Shown here: positions 26,557 through 39,800 of the stretch, one piece after another
Layout of the letters: each line of letters begins with the position of its first letter
How positions within the stretch are numbered: position 1 is the first letter of the stretch
Source: Varroa destructor
Lineage: Eukaryota; Arthropoda; Arachnida; Mesostigmata; Varroidae
Assembly: GCF_002443255.2 (NCBI RefSeq)
Contig: NW_019211458.1
Coordinates: 28,176,485-28,240,484, forward strand
DNA length: 64,000 nucleotides
Reading direction: 5' to 3'
Notes under the pieces: model-generated
Databases searched by the model: none
What the model saw: only the letters and a program-made list of their open reading frames with translations
What the model was told of the DNA's origin: nothing
Program-made: the position numbers and the translations under genes

Positions 26557-29461
26557 GAACCAGCTTGAAAATAACTAAATAAAACTTCGAGCAATTGCAT
26601 GCCGCTGCGTGCTAGAAATAGATAGAGCACACACGCCTATCCGCCTTGTCGGGTCGACAAGCACCAGTAGCATGTGCTCTCGTTCCTACTAGCATTGTAC
26701 ACCAGAGCAAGCGATGCGAGGGGCTGGTTTAGGTTCGTAAATTGTAAACAGCTGAGGTATTCACTTGTTGAGAGGTACGATGCTACGGTGCCAGCCCGAC
26801 CACTGCCAGCAGTAGAAGAGCCCGCAATGGAAAGACCGACGCCAACAACTCGTTACGGCAGCAAGCGGGTACGGTGGAGGTATGGGTGGTGAATAAGCGG
26901 ATATCCGGAGAAGGCGGACGATTCGAAGCAGGCAAGCCTATTTTTCTGAGGTAGAGAGCAGGACTTCATGGCGCCGTCAGTATCTGTTGTTGTTGCTATA
27001 GTTTTTTTCAGACCATCCAGGTCCCGTTTCTGTAATGCTAGGGGTAATGACCTCATTCAACTTCATCCGATACAGTACCGTAACGTGCATCGACTCACCT
27101 GTAGTATTCTATCTGTAAAAGCTGCGTGCCTTTTTTCTGTAATGTCTAGGCCCTTCTTCTTTTTTATTTAGTCACGTCTACGGGCGTGACCGAGCTGTAG
27201 AAGCAGTTGTTTATTTTCATACTCCATGTAGTGCATCAGCAGTTGTCTTCTGCATCGAAATTGTTTGACTGAGATGTAAACTTTATCAGCGAGCTAGAAT
27301 AAGTATCACGTAAGAAATCAAGTTTTACCAAGCTCAGATTTGCTAATAGTCACTTCATTTGCGGCACAGCCTTCAGCTGACGTCAATTTTCTATGTGATA
27401 TGAAAAAAGGCCACTCACTTTGGTATTTTTGTGCGGCATGACCGAGGCTAGCAGTGCTACGACGAAAATAGCCGCCATTTTTGCCCCATTCTTGCTGTTG
27501 TCAGCTACGCACGTTTATTTAGGTATATGGGGCTTGATTCGAAGTGTTTCTGTGTATGCGAGAGCGTTTGAGTACGTGAACTCATAGCAGGCAAACACTA
27601 CGTTACCAAGCGTACGTTAGTGCTCTTGTAACCAAACGCTCCCCAACTTACATGCCCAGACCGTATCTGAGCCCAGCTAAAATAACGACTGGCGCCACAA
27701 GACAGCGCCCTGTGCTTCGAAACTGCTAGGTAGATACCGATGTAGTTGAACCAGCATCTTCGTCTTTCTTTGTTGCCTCGCCATGTTTGTCTCGTGCAAA
27801 AAGCATGCTGATTAATCAGCCAAGCTACTATCTCAAGCCTAAGCGATGACAGCGCCAGCAGGCACCGAGCAGCATCTGTTGTCTTTAGTTCACACTGCCC
27901 TGTGTTTAACAACTGTTTGTATCGGTCTCTTGTTCATGAGTATAGCAAACGTTAGCAAATTAAATACAGTTATTGTTGTTACACAAAGATGCGGACGGAC
28001 GGATGGAGCATCACGGCGAAGTCCATCTGGGGCACTTCTTGTGTAATTTACACTTGCAACTTTGAAAAAAATGGCAGCCGGTATTGCCCAGTAAACATGG
28101 CTGATATCCAGCTTCTAGCGCCTCCCGACCGCACGTTGAATGTTGTCGGATCTTGGGGCGCGTCTGCAAATTTGTGGTAGCGAAGCGTAGAAATACTCAA
28201 GTAGCACCTGAAGAGAAGGAACTCAGGCATGACGATGTAAAATAAGGAAAGCAAAAAAAATCGGCGAGAAACAACAAGAACCGCCACAGCGGCGCCAACC
28301 GACACTTCGGCGTTCATTTATAAAGCGCACCGCTATCCATCAGTAGCAGTCCCCATGTTTACTACCGGATCGTATCCTGCCGCCATTGACATGAGTTATA
28401 CCATGCCGTCCTTGAGAGTGACCAACTACCAGTGACCTTTGTGCAAAAAAGGACAAGGCCGGAGAAAGAGGATTCGAGCAAAGCGACTGTCAACCTGACT
28501 ACAGGCAACTGTGTAGCAACAGGCTAAGAAATGTCCTAAGATGAAATCTTCTTGAAAAAGAGTAAAGAAAAGTAAAGATTCTTATAGCCCGAACGGCCAC
28601 GGATGCCGTCATGAGAGCTGTACATATACCATGTAATTGAACGAAGACAAAGTAAGCCACGCACGGTACCAAGTCACCGGTGCTACAGATCAAATTTTCA
28701 TCGTCGCTTTCCAAAATCTAGCTTCAGATTTTTTGTTCGCAGAAACCACCCGACGCAGAGCTTTGTCGGCAGACGAAAGTTGTACTCTAAAAACTCTCTG
28801 GCCAGCCATTCTGTAGAAAATGAATAGATCAGAAATAGTAAAGCAATATTGTGGAACATATAAGTGGAATATGAGCGACACTCTCAATGGTGCTTTTCAC
28901 TACATCGTTGTCCAAAGATCTAACAAGATTCTGACCAGAATTTCTAGCAGGGAAATTAAGCGATAGGTCCCTCTGATGTGCAACCTCAAAAAAGTTGTTT
29001 CAGGAATCATTCTAGTATATCAATTCAGATACTAGTGCCGAATGCACTAGTGTCGTACTGTTATATAATTTATCCATTATCATAAAACTATAATCTACCT
29101 ATACATAGCATCATAAAGCTTAATCCATTTATCATCGTATAGACAACCTCATAATAACGAACCGCACTTTAAACTGTTGCCAAAACCAATCAAATTCAGC
29201 TCTTAGAAGTGGCCGTTATTGTCGTCACATAAAAACGTCAAGTGAGGCCGTAATCTTGCTATGCGTGAGCTGAGCTGCTATACGCACTGATGTCAGCAAA
29301 ATCGTATATGACACATTGATGCCAAAGCAGCCTCAGCAAGTACAGCTAACGTAGATCTACCTTATAAATTTACTATTTACACGCATGTGAGTGCTGACAA
29401 CTACCCCTGACCCCAACAATCCCCCGCCCATTGAGAAAACCTCCACTACCGCCTAAGACGT

Positions 29462-30001
29462 GTGACCACACTCTCGTCTAGCAGTGGCCGACGTGTTTCT
29501 GCGATTGGTCTCGTTGTTATGTTTGCATTCCGCCTCCATCGGAGTTATTTTCATTCCCGCCCATACTGTGTTGACCCGACAAGTCGTTCCTTCGGGTGGT
29601 GCTCTCGGCGGAAAGTCGTCCCTTCGTCGACCACTATTGCAGCGTCTTCACTGTTCGTCATCGCTAATACAGGCAGCGAGAACGACGCAGCCTTTTCCGA
29701 ACTCCTTTCTGCTTCTATTATCTGCAAGCCCCCGACAAGGCACCCGGCTACACTTTATTTCGTGACGTCTCGACGCTTTTTACCGATAGCGACAACTTAT
29801 TCATCGACCCCAGTAGAAAATGGGGTTGCAATTGCCGTTGATATATATATACTGAGTGCGATGGTAGTACTATATCAAACAGTGGTCATGCTTTTATCAT
29901 TGGACTATCATGGGATAAGTCGATCCGCCACTTTTGCTGTCGCAACAGTGCCGGGGGATGTCAGAGATATACATACAAGGGGGAGTGAATTTACAACTTA
30001 A
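29462..30001 (+). other. Longest stop-free stretch in the left part (179 codons), no recognised product
   Basis: The stretch is open for 179 codons but starts with GTG, and the predicted residues show no domain or membrane pattern. A second frame is open at its left end. In about 64 kb read in six frames, one open stretch near this length is not surprising. I list it only as an unexplained stretch. Confidence 0.2.
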
Positions 30002-33000
30002 CAGTTCTGCTTAACTAGCGTACGGGCAAGCAGGCGCTGGACAGCTGCACCACAACATCTTTACCAGTTCTACCTATCCGAGCTGGTGCCCGACGAAACT
30101 AACTGGCTTTTTTCCCGTTTTATAATTTGTCTTATCGCGCAGTTGCTACGGCTGCTGCTGCTTTCGTCTGCTGTATAGGTAGGTTGGCGAAAGAACATCG
30201 AGCGATCTGGCAAAGTGTTTGTATAAAGTTACGAAGGGCAGCAGAAAAAAAGAGCGAGAGGGAAAAAACTGACTGGTTAAGCAGCAGAAGGAAGGCAGAA
30301 GAAAAGCAACCGAATGGGACATCATGGAATGAAACAGACAGAAAACTCTGATGGAGGAGCAAAAGCGAGGAATTGTGTCCGCGCCATCGATATTTTCGAT
30401 GCAATGAGGCGGGAAGCCTCAAGATAAGGATGATTGGCGATGGGCGGCTGCTGAGCTAGCGCCACCAGCTGATGCGGCCAGCAGGCGGTGTCGAATAGAA
30501 GGACCTTTTTGAGCATCAGCTCTACACAGGATACAACCTCAAGCGACACACCGCGTCTGTTCTCGGTCGCCCAACCTCCTGGCTTGGCCGTACTCACAAG
30601 CGCTAGAGGCAGCCAACTGGCAAAAGCATCGCAGCACCTACCCACATGCCCCCCAGTCGCTACAGCTTCAAAAGAATATAGATGCGAAATATATACGCCA
30701 TATTAGAAGCAATGCTAAAAGGAAAGAAACCGGGGGTGTTAGCAGTGAGCCGAGTGGACAAAGTGGACAGGTCCCTTTGAAACGTAGCTAGAAGCAACGG
30801 CTGCAGTAGTAGCAGCAGCAGCCTGGCCCGCTTCTCGGTACGCAGGCGTATTGGGGCTGGCTTCGCAAAGCGCAAGCAACAAAAGAGACAAAGTGATCGA
30901 AAAGATAAAGAAAAGACGGCAGTTGGAGAGACGGATGTAAGGACGATAGGTTGGTCGAGAACTATCAACGTGGAGAAAAAGCAAACCGGTAGTGAGTCTG
31001 CCTTTGAGCCGATGACTGTCATTTTACTGCGTAGAAAGGTCGAACGCGATGGACGGGTTTCGTTAGATTGGGATTTTGGTTGGCCGGCTGACTGCCTGAA
31101 CAGGGAGGGGACAGCGCAGTTTGTAAAGTCACTCGATCAAGAGACAGACAGATATACGGGGACTGGGGAAAGAAACGAAGGAACCAATGCGAAGGGAAAC
31201 TGGCAGCGAAAAACAACTGGAGATCGTGCGGGGTCGTGGTCAGAGAGAGCAATTCCGAGCTGAGTTCGGCATTTGGCGGAAGCAGTAACCAGTTTTTTCG
31301 TTCTTCGGGGCAGAGGAGACGATTTTTGTTCATTCAACTCCATTAACTATGAAGCTGTTGACTGCGAAATGCACGATATAGGACGCACCGAAATGGGCTG
31401 AAGGATACTTTGCTGAAGCCGCTTGTCGAGCAGCCCGAGGGAGCGGCTTAGGACATGATAGGACAAACAGGATAACATTGCATTGAATTTAGGTACATCG
31501 CTAGCTGGCTATGTAGTAGTAGTTTACTTCTAGCTCGCAATACTAGGCAGCGGACCCAATCACCATCAAAGCTTTTGACCGACCAGGACGAAGTATTGTC
31601 GTGAGATGTCGTGCGGTGAGTTGAGCTTTCACTGAAGCTGACTCCTCCATTCGAACGTCTCCCTGTGCCGCCCCTCGTTCCTGACTGTTCGCCACCATTG
31701 GCGCCAGTTACCACTGTCTGTCTGCCTGTTCTGCGCCGTGACAGCGCGCTCTATAACTCAACAGTCTATGAGCTTGTATACCCTAGGAAATGCAACAGCA
31801 GCAGCAGCATTAGTAATGATGGTAGAGGTAGCGTTGGTGACGTAAGAGGCAGAGGACAACGCGAGGGATAGCCGAACTATGTGGGACCAAAGGTTTCCGG
31901 ATCGAATTCTAGACCCATCGGTCTTCTTCTAGGGCTCACTATGCGAACATATTTATCTTACATATTCTTTTTCTCCGGGATGCCTACTGAAGTTATGGCG
32001 GCCGCTCTGGCGACGGGACTGCTGGCGACTGCGACTAGCGCTACCATCACCGTCGTTCGATGCTAACTCCCAGCACAACCCTAGCGACTACCCCCAGCGA
32101 GCAGCGAATCACCAGCCAAGGAGCCAGGCAGCGTCCAGCTATCGCCCGACAACGGCGACAACGTTAGCAACGCTGCTACTGCTGGCTAACTTCTGGGAAT
32201 ACATTAATTACATTATTATATTATTGCAACCCTGTTGGATGGTCGCCGGCATTCTGCGAGTCGCCGGACTCCCGCGCATCTGAGTACCGTCCAAGTCATA
32301 GGTCATGTAAATCGAAAATATTGGCAGATTCCGGGCAGCCATATGGCAGCAGGGGAATGGACCAGCCCACTAGCCTGATCTCTTCGACAATAGGCTCAAG
32401 GAGTTAGTTTCTGTCAGGATGGCTAGATGGATCCAGCTAATAGGTAATGCGAACAGCAAGTAAAACAACCAAACGAGCACTATAAAATTGCCAGAGTCTT
32501 ATGGGAAGCCACGCTACTATTTTAACCTCTAAGGCCAGTAACTGGGCTTCCTGAGCTCAATGAATAAAACTATAGTAAAGTGAATCGTCTAGAATAGACT
32601 TCATTTTTCTAGCGAAAGATAAGGGAAATATATGTTACCAGAAAACAAAAAAAAGCAGCAAGCTACAACTATGCACACAAGGGCATGTAGAGGAAATGGA
32701 AGGTCTGAGCGCGCCGTACTGTACAGACCATTATAGCATACGATCGAATCATGAAAAGGATCAACTTATAAGGCCAGTCGTGAATGAATCGAATAGAAGT
32801 TCGATAAACGTTATCACGTTGCCAAAACGCCATCGTTATTCCATAAAATAGGCCACTTTTACATAAAAGCGTCCTTAATTAAAGTGTCATAGATTAGTAG
32901 TCATGTCATTTGTCTTTCCTTTTCGAGCATAAACACGCCGTGTAGCGCGCAGTTACATCTCGACTGCAGTAAACGTAGGAAATATGGCGGATGATGTTCT

Positions 33001-33584
33001 GTAAGCTAATAGAAGACGCCTTTCCGTCTAGTCAATGCTAGAGGGTTGGAGTCAATAGCGGTATTAATTATAGGAATCAATGCGCGGCCAGCTCAACTCA
33101 AAACCCTTTAGAAAACTTTCGAAAGGACTATTTGCTACAGGGGTGGTTCAATTCGACAAATGGGCATTTTCAAATGAAAAAAACAGTTGTTCTGTAACAA
33201 TACATAGAAAATAGTCAGGACAGGAGAGCATATTTCGATTTACACTTTCGAAACTTAGATAATTTATTGCTGTGCTCTAAAGTTACCACTGCTGGCATAA
33301 CTCGGAACCATTATGACGCCCCAAGAACCTTGTTGTCCCAGTATGTCCCAATGTGAATTGACCTAGCAAAAATAAACCAAAGAAAAAGAAAGAGAACAAT
33401 AGGTCAGCGGGTTCATCGTGGCAACAATTCAATGATACAAAATATGATACCAGCTAATATTGGACAAAGTGATCGTATCCATTTCGGTATGTTGTCGAGC
33501 AGCTGGCGTAGGTAATGTCTTCGTGATGGCACAACGTTGCGTGTTTGTGTTAATTGTAGATGGTTTTCTTTTGTTTTGATATAG

Positions 33585-33836
33585 GGTCGGTGGAACAAGG
33601 CGGCGGTGGCGGGACTCTAGAATTGACCGGCGGGGCCGTTCCCATAACGGGAGTAGGCAGAATGGCCGAAGCAGCGGATTCACAGACGACGTTGTCGAAC
33701 GGGAGTTCAGCGATCTCACTCAGCTCACCGTCGCCCATCAAGCACAAGCCGCAGTATAACGCCGACCAAGCCGTTGTGACGTATGAGAGTGAGGGGGCAT
33801 GCGTCAACTGTTGTATAGTCTTCTTTTACGTTGTCG
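33585..33836 (+). CDS. Exon 1 (as seen): N-terminus and first half of membrane segment 1
   Basis: A pyrimidine-rich tract (ttttcttttgttttgatatag) ends in the acceptor at 33583-33584. The donor is G|GTGAGT at 33837. The frame is open throughout. The chosen start, ATG at 33662, has A at -3 and G at +4 and begins MAEAADSQTTL. Upstream of it, in frame, is a Gly-rich stretch (VEQGGGGGTL) that is either 5' UTR or extra N-terminus joined to an unseen upstream exon. The exon ends in phase 1 inside the hydrophobic run CIVFFYVV, which exon 2 continues. An ATG at 33560 lies within the pyrimidine tract and is not the start. Confidence 0.75.
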
Positions 33837-36800
33837 GTGAGTGACGTGTTAATTATAGATTGCCTTACATAATTATTTTACTGACGTGTAGGTTCTACTT
33901 GAAGATGATCCCATATTGCATACTCTCGAAAAAAAACATACATTTATATAATATAAAGCGGGTATATATCTATGTATCTGTTTGTAAGGCATTTCAAAAG
34001 CGGCTCAACGAGCTGTATAATCTTCAATTATAGTTCTGTGAACTGCTTGCCCACAGGACATTACGAGTCAACATCTAGCTACCACTAGATGTTATCTACT
34101 ATTTAATTTTGTAAGGTAAATAACCAATAATTGTCTAAACATGGAGTAGTTTTAAATATAAAATTTGCTTGCTGCGAACGAGGGAATCTCAGCTGTCTAA
34201 GTTGGGCTTCGGGGTTCTTCTAAGTGGCTCAGAAACTATGCCACACTCTAACGACTAAATTAAATTCATGTTTCCTAGGATAAGGAGAGGCGTAACAAGG
34301 CCTTCCTGGAAGCATGAACTAATGGACCTAAATTGATTCAATCCAATGTGTAGCAAGTTTTTTGTAAAAATTAGACCACTCAAAGCGCTTTTTGGCCGGC
34401 GAACCTCTAACCGCTCGTAAAGGCTCCGGCCCAAACCAACTTCATCTGAACGGTGATTTTCATACATTTTATAGCCTTCACTAGAACCTCATAAGACTTA
34501 AATGTAATAGTCAACACATATAGTAGTAATGAAAAAGCCTATTATCACTAATACATTATTTCTAATTGATGTAATTTCACAAACGCCGACGTATAGACGA
34601 CAGCGAGTTCACGCCAAACTTCAGTAGTCTCCTATATCTGATACTGCCATGTAATTAAACTCATCGAGAAAACCAATGAAAATTGTTGCTTACTGTTCAC
34701 CTCCTTTGCGCGCTCTTTCCATTTACTATTCCTTTTTCATTTCATATACAGACATAAATAAGCTTGTTTAGCCACCGCCTCGACAAACTTCATGAACGTA
34801 GTGAGTGGTTGTCCGCGAGCCAAGACACATAGTCTGTGAGCTCTGCCTTCCCCATCAATTCTTGGTTAGATTAAATTAAAACAACCAAGAAACGCGGCTA
34901 GATTAGGGCACGAACAGACAGACAACCTGATCCTTCCAACAACGGCAGCGGCAGAATTCAGGATAGAGAGTAGCGAATGGCGGCGGCGGCGGCGGCGGCA
35001 GTAGCAGCGAGGGGGAAGGTCGGATTTTGCTAAACGCGGAGGGCTTTTCAGGATCTTCTTCTAAATCCAATTATTCGATCCCTACACCGCATTATCACTC
35101 TTGTTTTATCTTCGTATTCTCGTTCCTACTCAATGACTCGTTTATGCTTTCTGTTTTTTCGACAGGAAAAAGGTTGAATCTATGAGGGCAAGCATCTAAA
35201 AGGCGGACGCTGCTCCGGGCGATCTGCTTGCATGTGCTAGTAAACTAATGCCAACTTGCTACCGACTCCAATATAAAAATCGTTTGGGAGAAAGCGCTTC
35301 TATTGGAGTTTTAATAGCCGCTTTAAGAGGAAACTATGTTGTATGCAGGTCTCATAAACGGCATATTACTAGCATAGCAGTTTTTTTTCCAATACCATAT
35401 GATCCATAGGAGGACGCAGCATCCAAAGAAGTCGACAGGTCACCTAAGGATCACGAAGCATAACTTATAACGGGTGGTGATCTAATAAAAAGGGCCTGCT
35501 CCGTTTCTCGAACCCGAACCATCGGCATATCCGTGCTCACAAACCTCGGGTACTTTAACGTCGCTTGGTCCCTGTCACAGGCCCTCGGGTACAACCGCGG
35601 TAACGTTAGCTGCGGACAAACCTGCTAATGCTCCTGGGGCCACTTCATAATTAAACGCAAAGAAGGACTTAAACAGAACCGTTTGATCATTTTCCTGCTT
35701 GTGCTTCGTGTCGAGAATACGCTGGAAAAACTAAAGCAAAAGGAACAGCAGCTACTGCTACTGCTAGACTATGAGTCCCTCCCTATTGTTGTGCTCGAAC
35801 TGTTGTTGTTCGGAAAAGCCTTTAGCGAGAAGCTTGAGATTTCCTCGTTCCATTTCGCGCTCTCCATCGCTTTTCCTTTTTGTTAATCTAATTGCAATAA
35901 CCAGAGCCGAAGGAAGGAAAATTCAGCTGCGCATATAAAAGTCGAAGAACAACAACAACAAGAAAAATTAAGAGTGAAAAAAAGAAATGAACGAATGGGG
36001 CGCCCCGAAGGGTCGTAGTGGAAGAGGCTAGGCCCCCCACTGGGCCAGTTCAAACGCTGCCTGTCTGTACGTCAAATAGCGAGAATTTGAAAGAGACGCT
36101 GCCCGGGAAACAATGCGGAATAACTGGATATAAAAAGCACAGCTTCAGTATATGCATGCATGATAAAGGGGAAGGGTGACCGCGTGAGGAAAATGGATAA
36201 AAACCGAACAGCCAGATAAGACAGGAGCAGCGCGAGAAAGGGCAGGACAGCATAGGCCTTCATTGCTGCTGGCGTCGTGACGAACTAGCTGTTGTAGCGC
36301 TAGTAGTAGCGAATTCTAGAACTTTTGCCTTTTTATGATGTTGCATGTTAATGAATTGACGTTTGACTGAAGGGCAAAGGGGACGGATCATGTTCCAGCT
36401 AACGAAACGAATGTATGAAGGCAAAAGTGCCGGTGACTAGCACTTCGTAGCGATTAGATACGGAATGTCGTAGAATACTATGCTTAACTAAGCTTTATCT
36501 TTGGCCTTACTATTCAGGTAGGCAAATTACGAAATGATGTGATGAGGTACACATGACTCGTTTAAGTTGGAAGTTAGAAATGAAATGTTACGTGGAAATA
36601 CTCTGACGCACGAACATAGAAACGTTGTAGTTATATACACATACTCTGAGCTACATACTGCACTCATATTAACCTGCAATCGATTACAGTTGAAGTCTTA
36701 TAACACTTGATTCATTAGCATATGTGAGTAGTGCCCGACAATGTCGAGCTCATACCACAGGCTCTCACAAATAATGAGATTACTTCACATCTTTTTTTTT

Positions 36801-39800
36801 TTTTTTTTTTTTTTTTTTTCGCTCGTAAATATGCGATTGTATGAACTTAAAAATTGATCTAACCCGCGTTCTTGGTGGCCACTGACGTTACCACGGTTCC
36901 TTTTAGGTATGGTGCTGATTGCGGTGGGAATCGGCGCTACGGCGATGATCACTCAGTATCCAGAGCACGTCCTCTATCTAGCTATGACGGGGGCCAGCGG
37001 AATTATTCTTGGACTCATCTTCGTCTCCCTGTCAGCTACGATATGCTCCCCCCGGCGAAGAAGGGTATGCAACCAACTTTCTCATGCTTTCAGTTATTTG
37101 ATTTTGCTTATGGTATTGAAAATTGCAAATCCCATTATTACTAAATGCCCTGACTAAGGTAATTAGCCGACCTTGTTTTTAGCTCTAACGAATAGCATGA
37201 TGGGTTTTCGTGACAGATTCAGCGATTATCTCAGCCAAAAAGATGATATTCTAGCATTTATATAGGTATGCGCTATATTACACTGGCTTATCTACGAATA
37301 TTTCAATATGATTCGTGACGCTTTGCAGGTAGTGGACGCCAAGTCGGACGTGAACGGCAACGCTGGCAACCAACAAAATGGCAAGGCCGGTCCCCGGTTA
37401 CCCCTAGGCAGTACTCTCGGCGCTCATGGAGGTACCCACGGTTTGCCCTCAACGAACCGATACGAGGTCCGAGCCGGTGGCAGCGCTGACGTCATCGACG
37501 ACAACCTCGTCCTATCTTCCTCCCCGAAGATGCATCAACAACCATCGTCCGAGACAACAAACACAGCCGCGGCCTATCAGTCGACAAACGATAGCAGGTC
37601 GGCGCAGAAGGTACGTCGAGAAAATATCTTTTGGGCAATTTTGTCACAACGCTGGAACAAGTAACGCTAAATGTCACCTTTATTTAATATTTGATCTGAG
37701 GTGATAAAAGAATGGTTTATGCCGTGTTATTCGGGGAATCGTCTATGAATGTCCAAGACATCATTTCGTTGCGCAACAGTATGAACAAACAGATTGAAGT
37801 TGTCTAAAGAATGATTGCTTAAAGAAAAAGCGGGTATTTTATGTCGAAATACTATTTGTGTGCGGCAGATTGACTCAGATAGTAGACCCCCCGGTAAAGA
37901 TTATACTAATATTTTTTTGTTCATTGAAAGAAGCATGAATGAGCCATAGTAACAAAAAAAACTGTGAGTCAAGGCCACGCTTAATCCTGAATAGTACTTT
38001 CTGCCTATTTCTGTCGTTGATTCGTTGTCTGTTGATCAAGGGCCGTAATCTAACCACGATATTCGCACGGCTCGATCTCTTAATAATTATCGCAGGAACA
38101 TTTGCTTTTTGGGGCCATATACTTTGTTATGGGTAACATTATAAAAAATATATATATATATAAGCTAGGAGGCAATTGACGGAAAGCTAATTTTTTATTC
38201 AGTTGTCGCATCTTCTGTATTTCGGTTATAACTCTGTAACAGGTTTACATATAANNNNNNNNNNNNNNNNNNNNNNNNNNNNNNNNNNNNNNNNNNNNNN
38301 NNNNNNNNNNNNNNNNNNNNNNNNNNNNNNNNNNNNNNNNNNNNNNNNNNNNNNTCTATATATATGTATCGCGGTGACGGTAATAACTAACTATATAAAT
38401 TAAATCAGAAAATTTGTGCATTAACGTCATCGTTCCACTAACACGCTCTGTCTCCTACTCCCTTTGTTCGTTCTCTGATTCTACTTAATTTTTCTGGCCT
38501 TTTTTATGTCCCTTTTTGTCATTGATGTAATTTTTTCTGCCAAACGTGTCTCTCGATTTTTGTCCTTTGTCCGATTATTTTTCGCTCGCGTGAGACGGTC
38601 ACCCTCTTGATTTGGACCGCTCGTGCTTTGTTTTTTGTTTGCATTTGTCCTATTTGTATGTGTGCGTGACTGTCGCGTTCTCAATATCGTCATGGTGTGG
38701 CGTGGTGACGCGTGACCTGATTCATGGACGTCGTCCCGTGATCGATCCTGTAACTGTTTTGTGATATGTCGTGTGCTGCCTGTTAACGCGGTTGGTGGAA
38801 TTCGCATGTCATGCGCGTGTTTGGTTCCCCCAATATCCGTGTTGCCATATCGCATTTCCGTCTATTTTTGGCAAAACGACGACGACAACGACAACTACGG
38901 CAACTGCGACAACGACAAATAACAGCCTTTAGCGCCGATACAGCTCAAGTTCGCTCGGAAATCTGGGTCGCCTCAGCCAACAACCATCGGTGACTATACC
39001 ATCTCTGCTCACCATCCGACGTACGGAACGCTTCCCCCCGCCTATATGACACTAAGTGGACGTGGTCATGTCACTCACATAGGTGCCCACTCGCACGCAG
39101 TGGGTAGCCACCAGTACCCAGCCGACATCTCGGCACACTCGCTGGTAAGTACTTTCGGCGATGATGGGGTCGGCGAACAAAAAAAAAATAAAGGTACGAC
39201 GTTGGTGAGGGAAGACAAATAGAACAAATCGCGGGACAAATCAAATGAACGGGAAGTCCCGATTGGACGAGAGCGAGTTTTAGAGCAGGAGGGCGCTGCT
39301 CGACAGGTTTTAGCGAAGCTAGCAGCGAGGAACAGCTGAGTATAGGAAAATATAGAGAGAGGGAAGAGATTGTTGTTTATGTTCATGGAGACGACGATAA
39401 TGTCTGCGATTGAGGTGACATCAAAAAGGTACGCGTGGGTTTGTCTGAAGCGGCTGTCTCTTGGAATTGTGCGTCTGTCTGTGTGCGAGTGTACTTGTGG
39501 ATGTGCGTGTTGGGAAGCAGGGTCATGACAGGTTCCCGTGGTGTGCCATTGTGGGCAATTTGTGGTCGATTTGGCTAACCCTATCTCATCGCTTTTCATT
39601 CGCATGTCGCAGCATTTTGTCATCACGCTTCACATCATAGTCATTTGCATCACCACCATCATCGACGTGATGTACAATAATAACTGCTCAAAAAGCCATT
39701 TTCGTCTGTTTCTTCATCTAGTCAATGCTTATATTACAGTGAATTACATACACGCAATACACAGTAGCTGAAACTGTATTTAAATATTACTTCAGCAATA

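Larger units (their letters stand above)
24848..33584. other. Upstream region of the membrane-protein gene
   Basis: No recognisable coding exon. It contains a long (TA)n repeat and GC-richer patches near 29.5-29.8 kb and 31.6-32.2 kb that could be regulatory or 5' UTR sequence. No core promoter can be assigned by eye. Confidence 0.5.
33837..36906 (+). other. Intron 1 of the membrane-protein gene
   Basis: 3,070 bases from GTGAGT to ttttag. It holds a CGG repeat and a 28-T run. No further exon recognised. Confidence 0.7.

Noticed and set aside
33560..33584. ATG at 33560 as start of the membrane protein
   Set aside because: It lies in a pyrimidine tract leading to a clear splice acceptor at 33583-33584, so it is intronic.
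39075..39626. Minus-strand ORF of 183 codons
   Set aside because: It overlaps exon 4 in antisense, lacks splice context and has no recognisable product. The plus-strand exon explains part of the openness.
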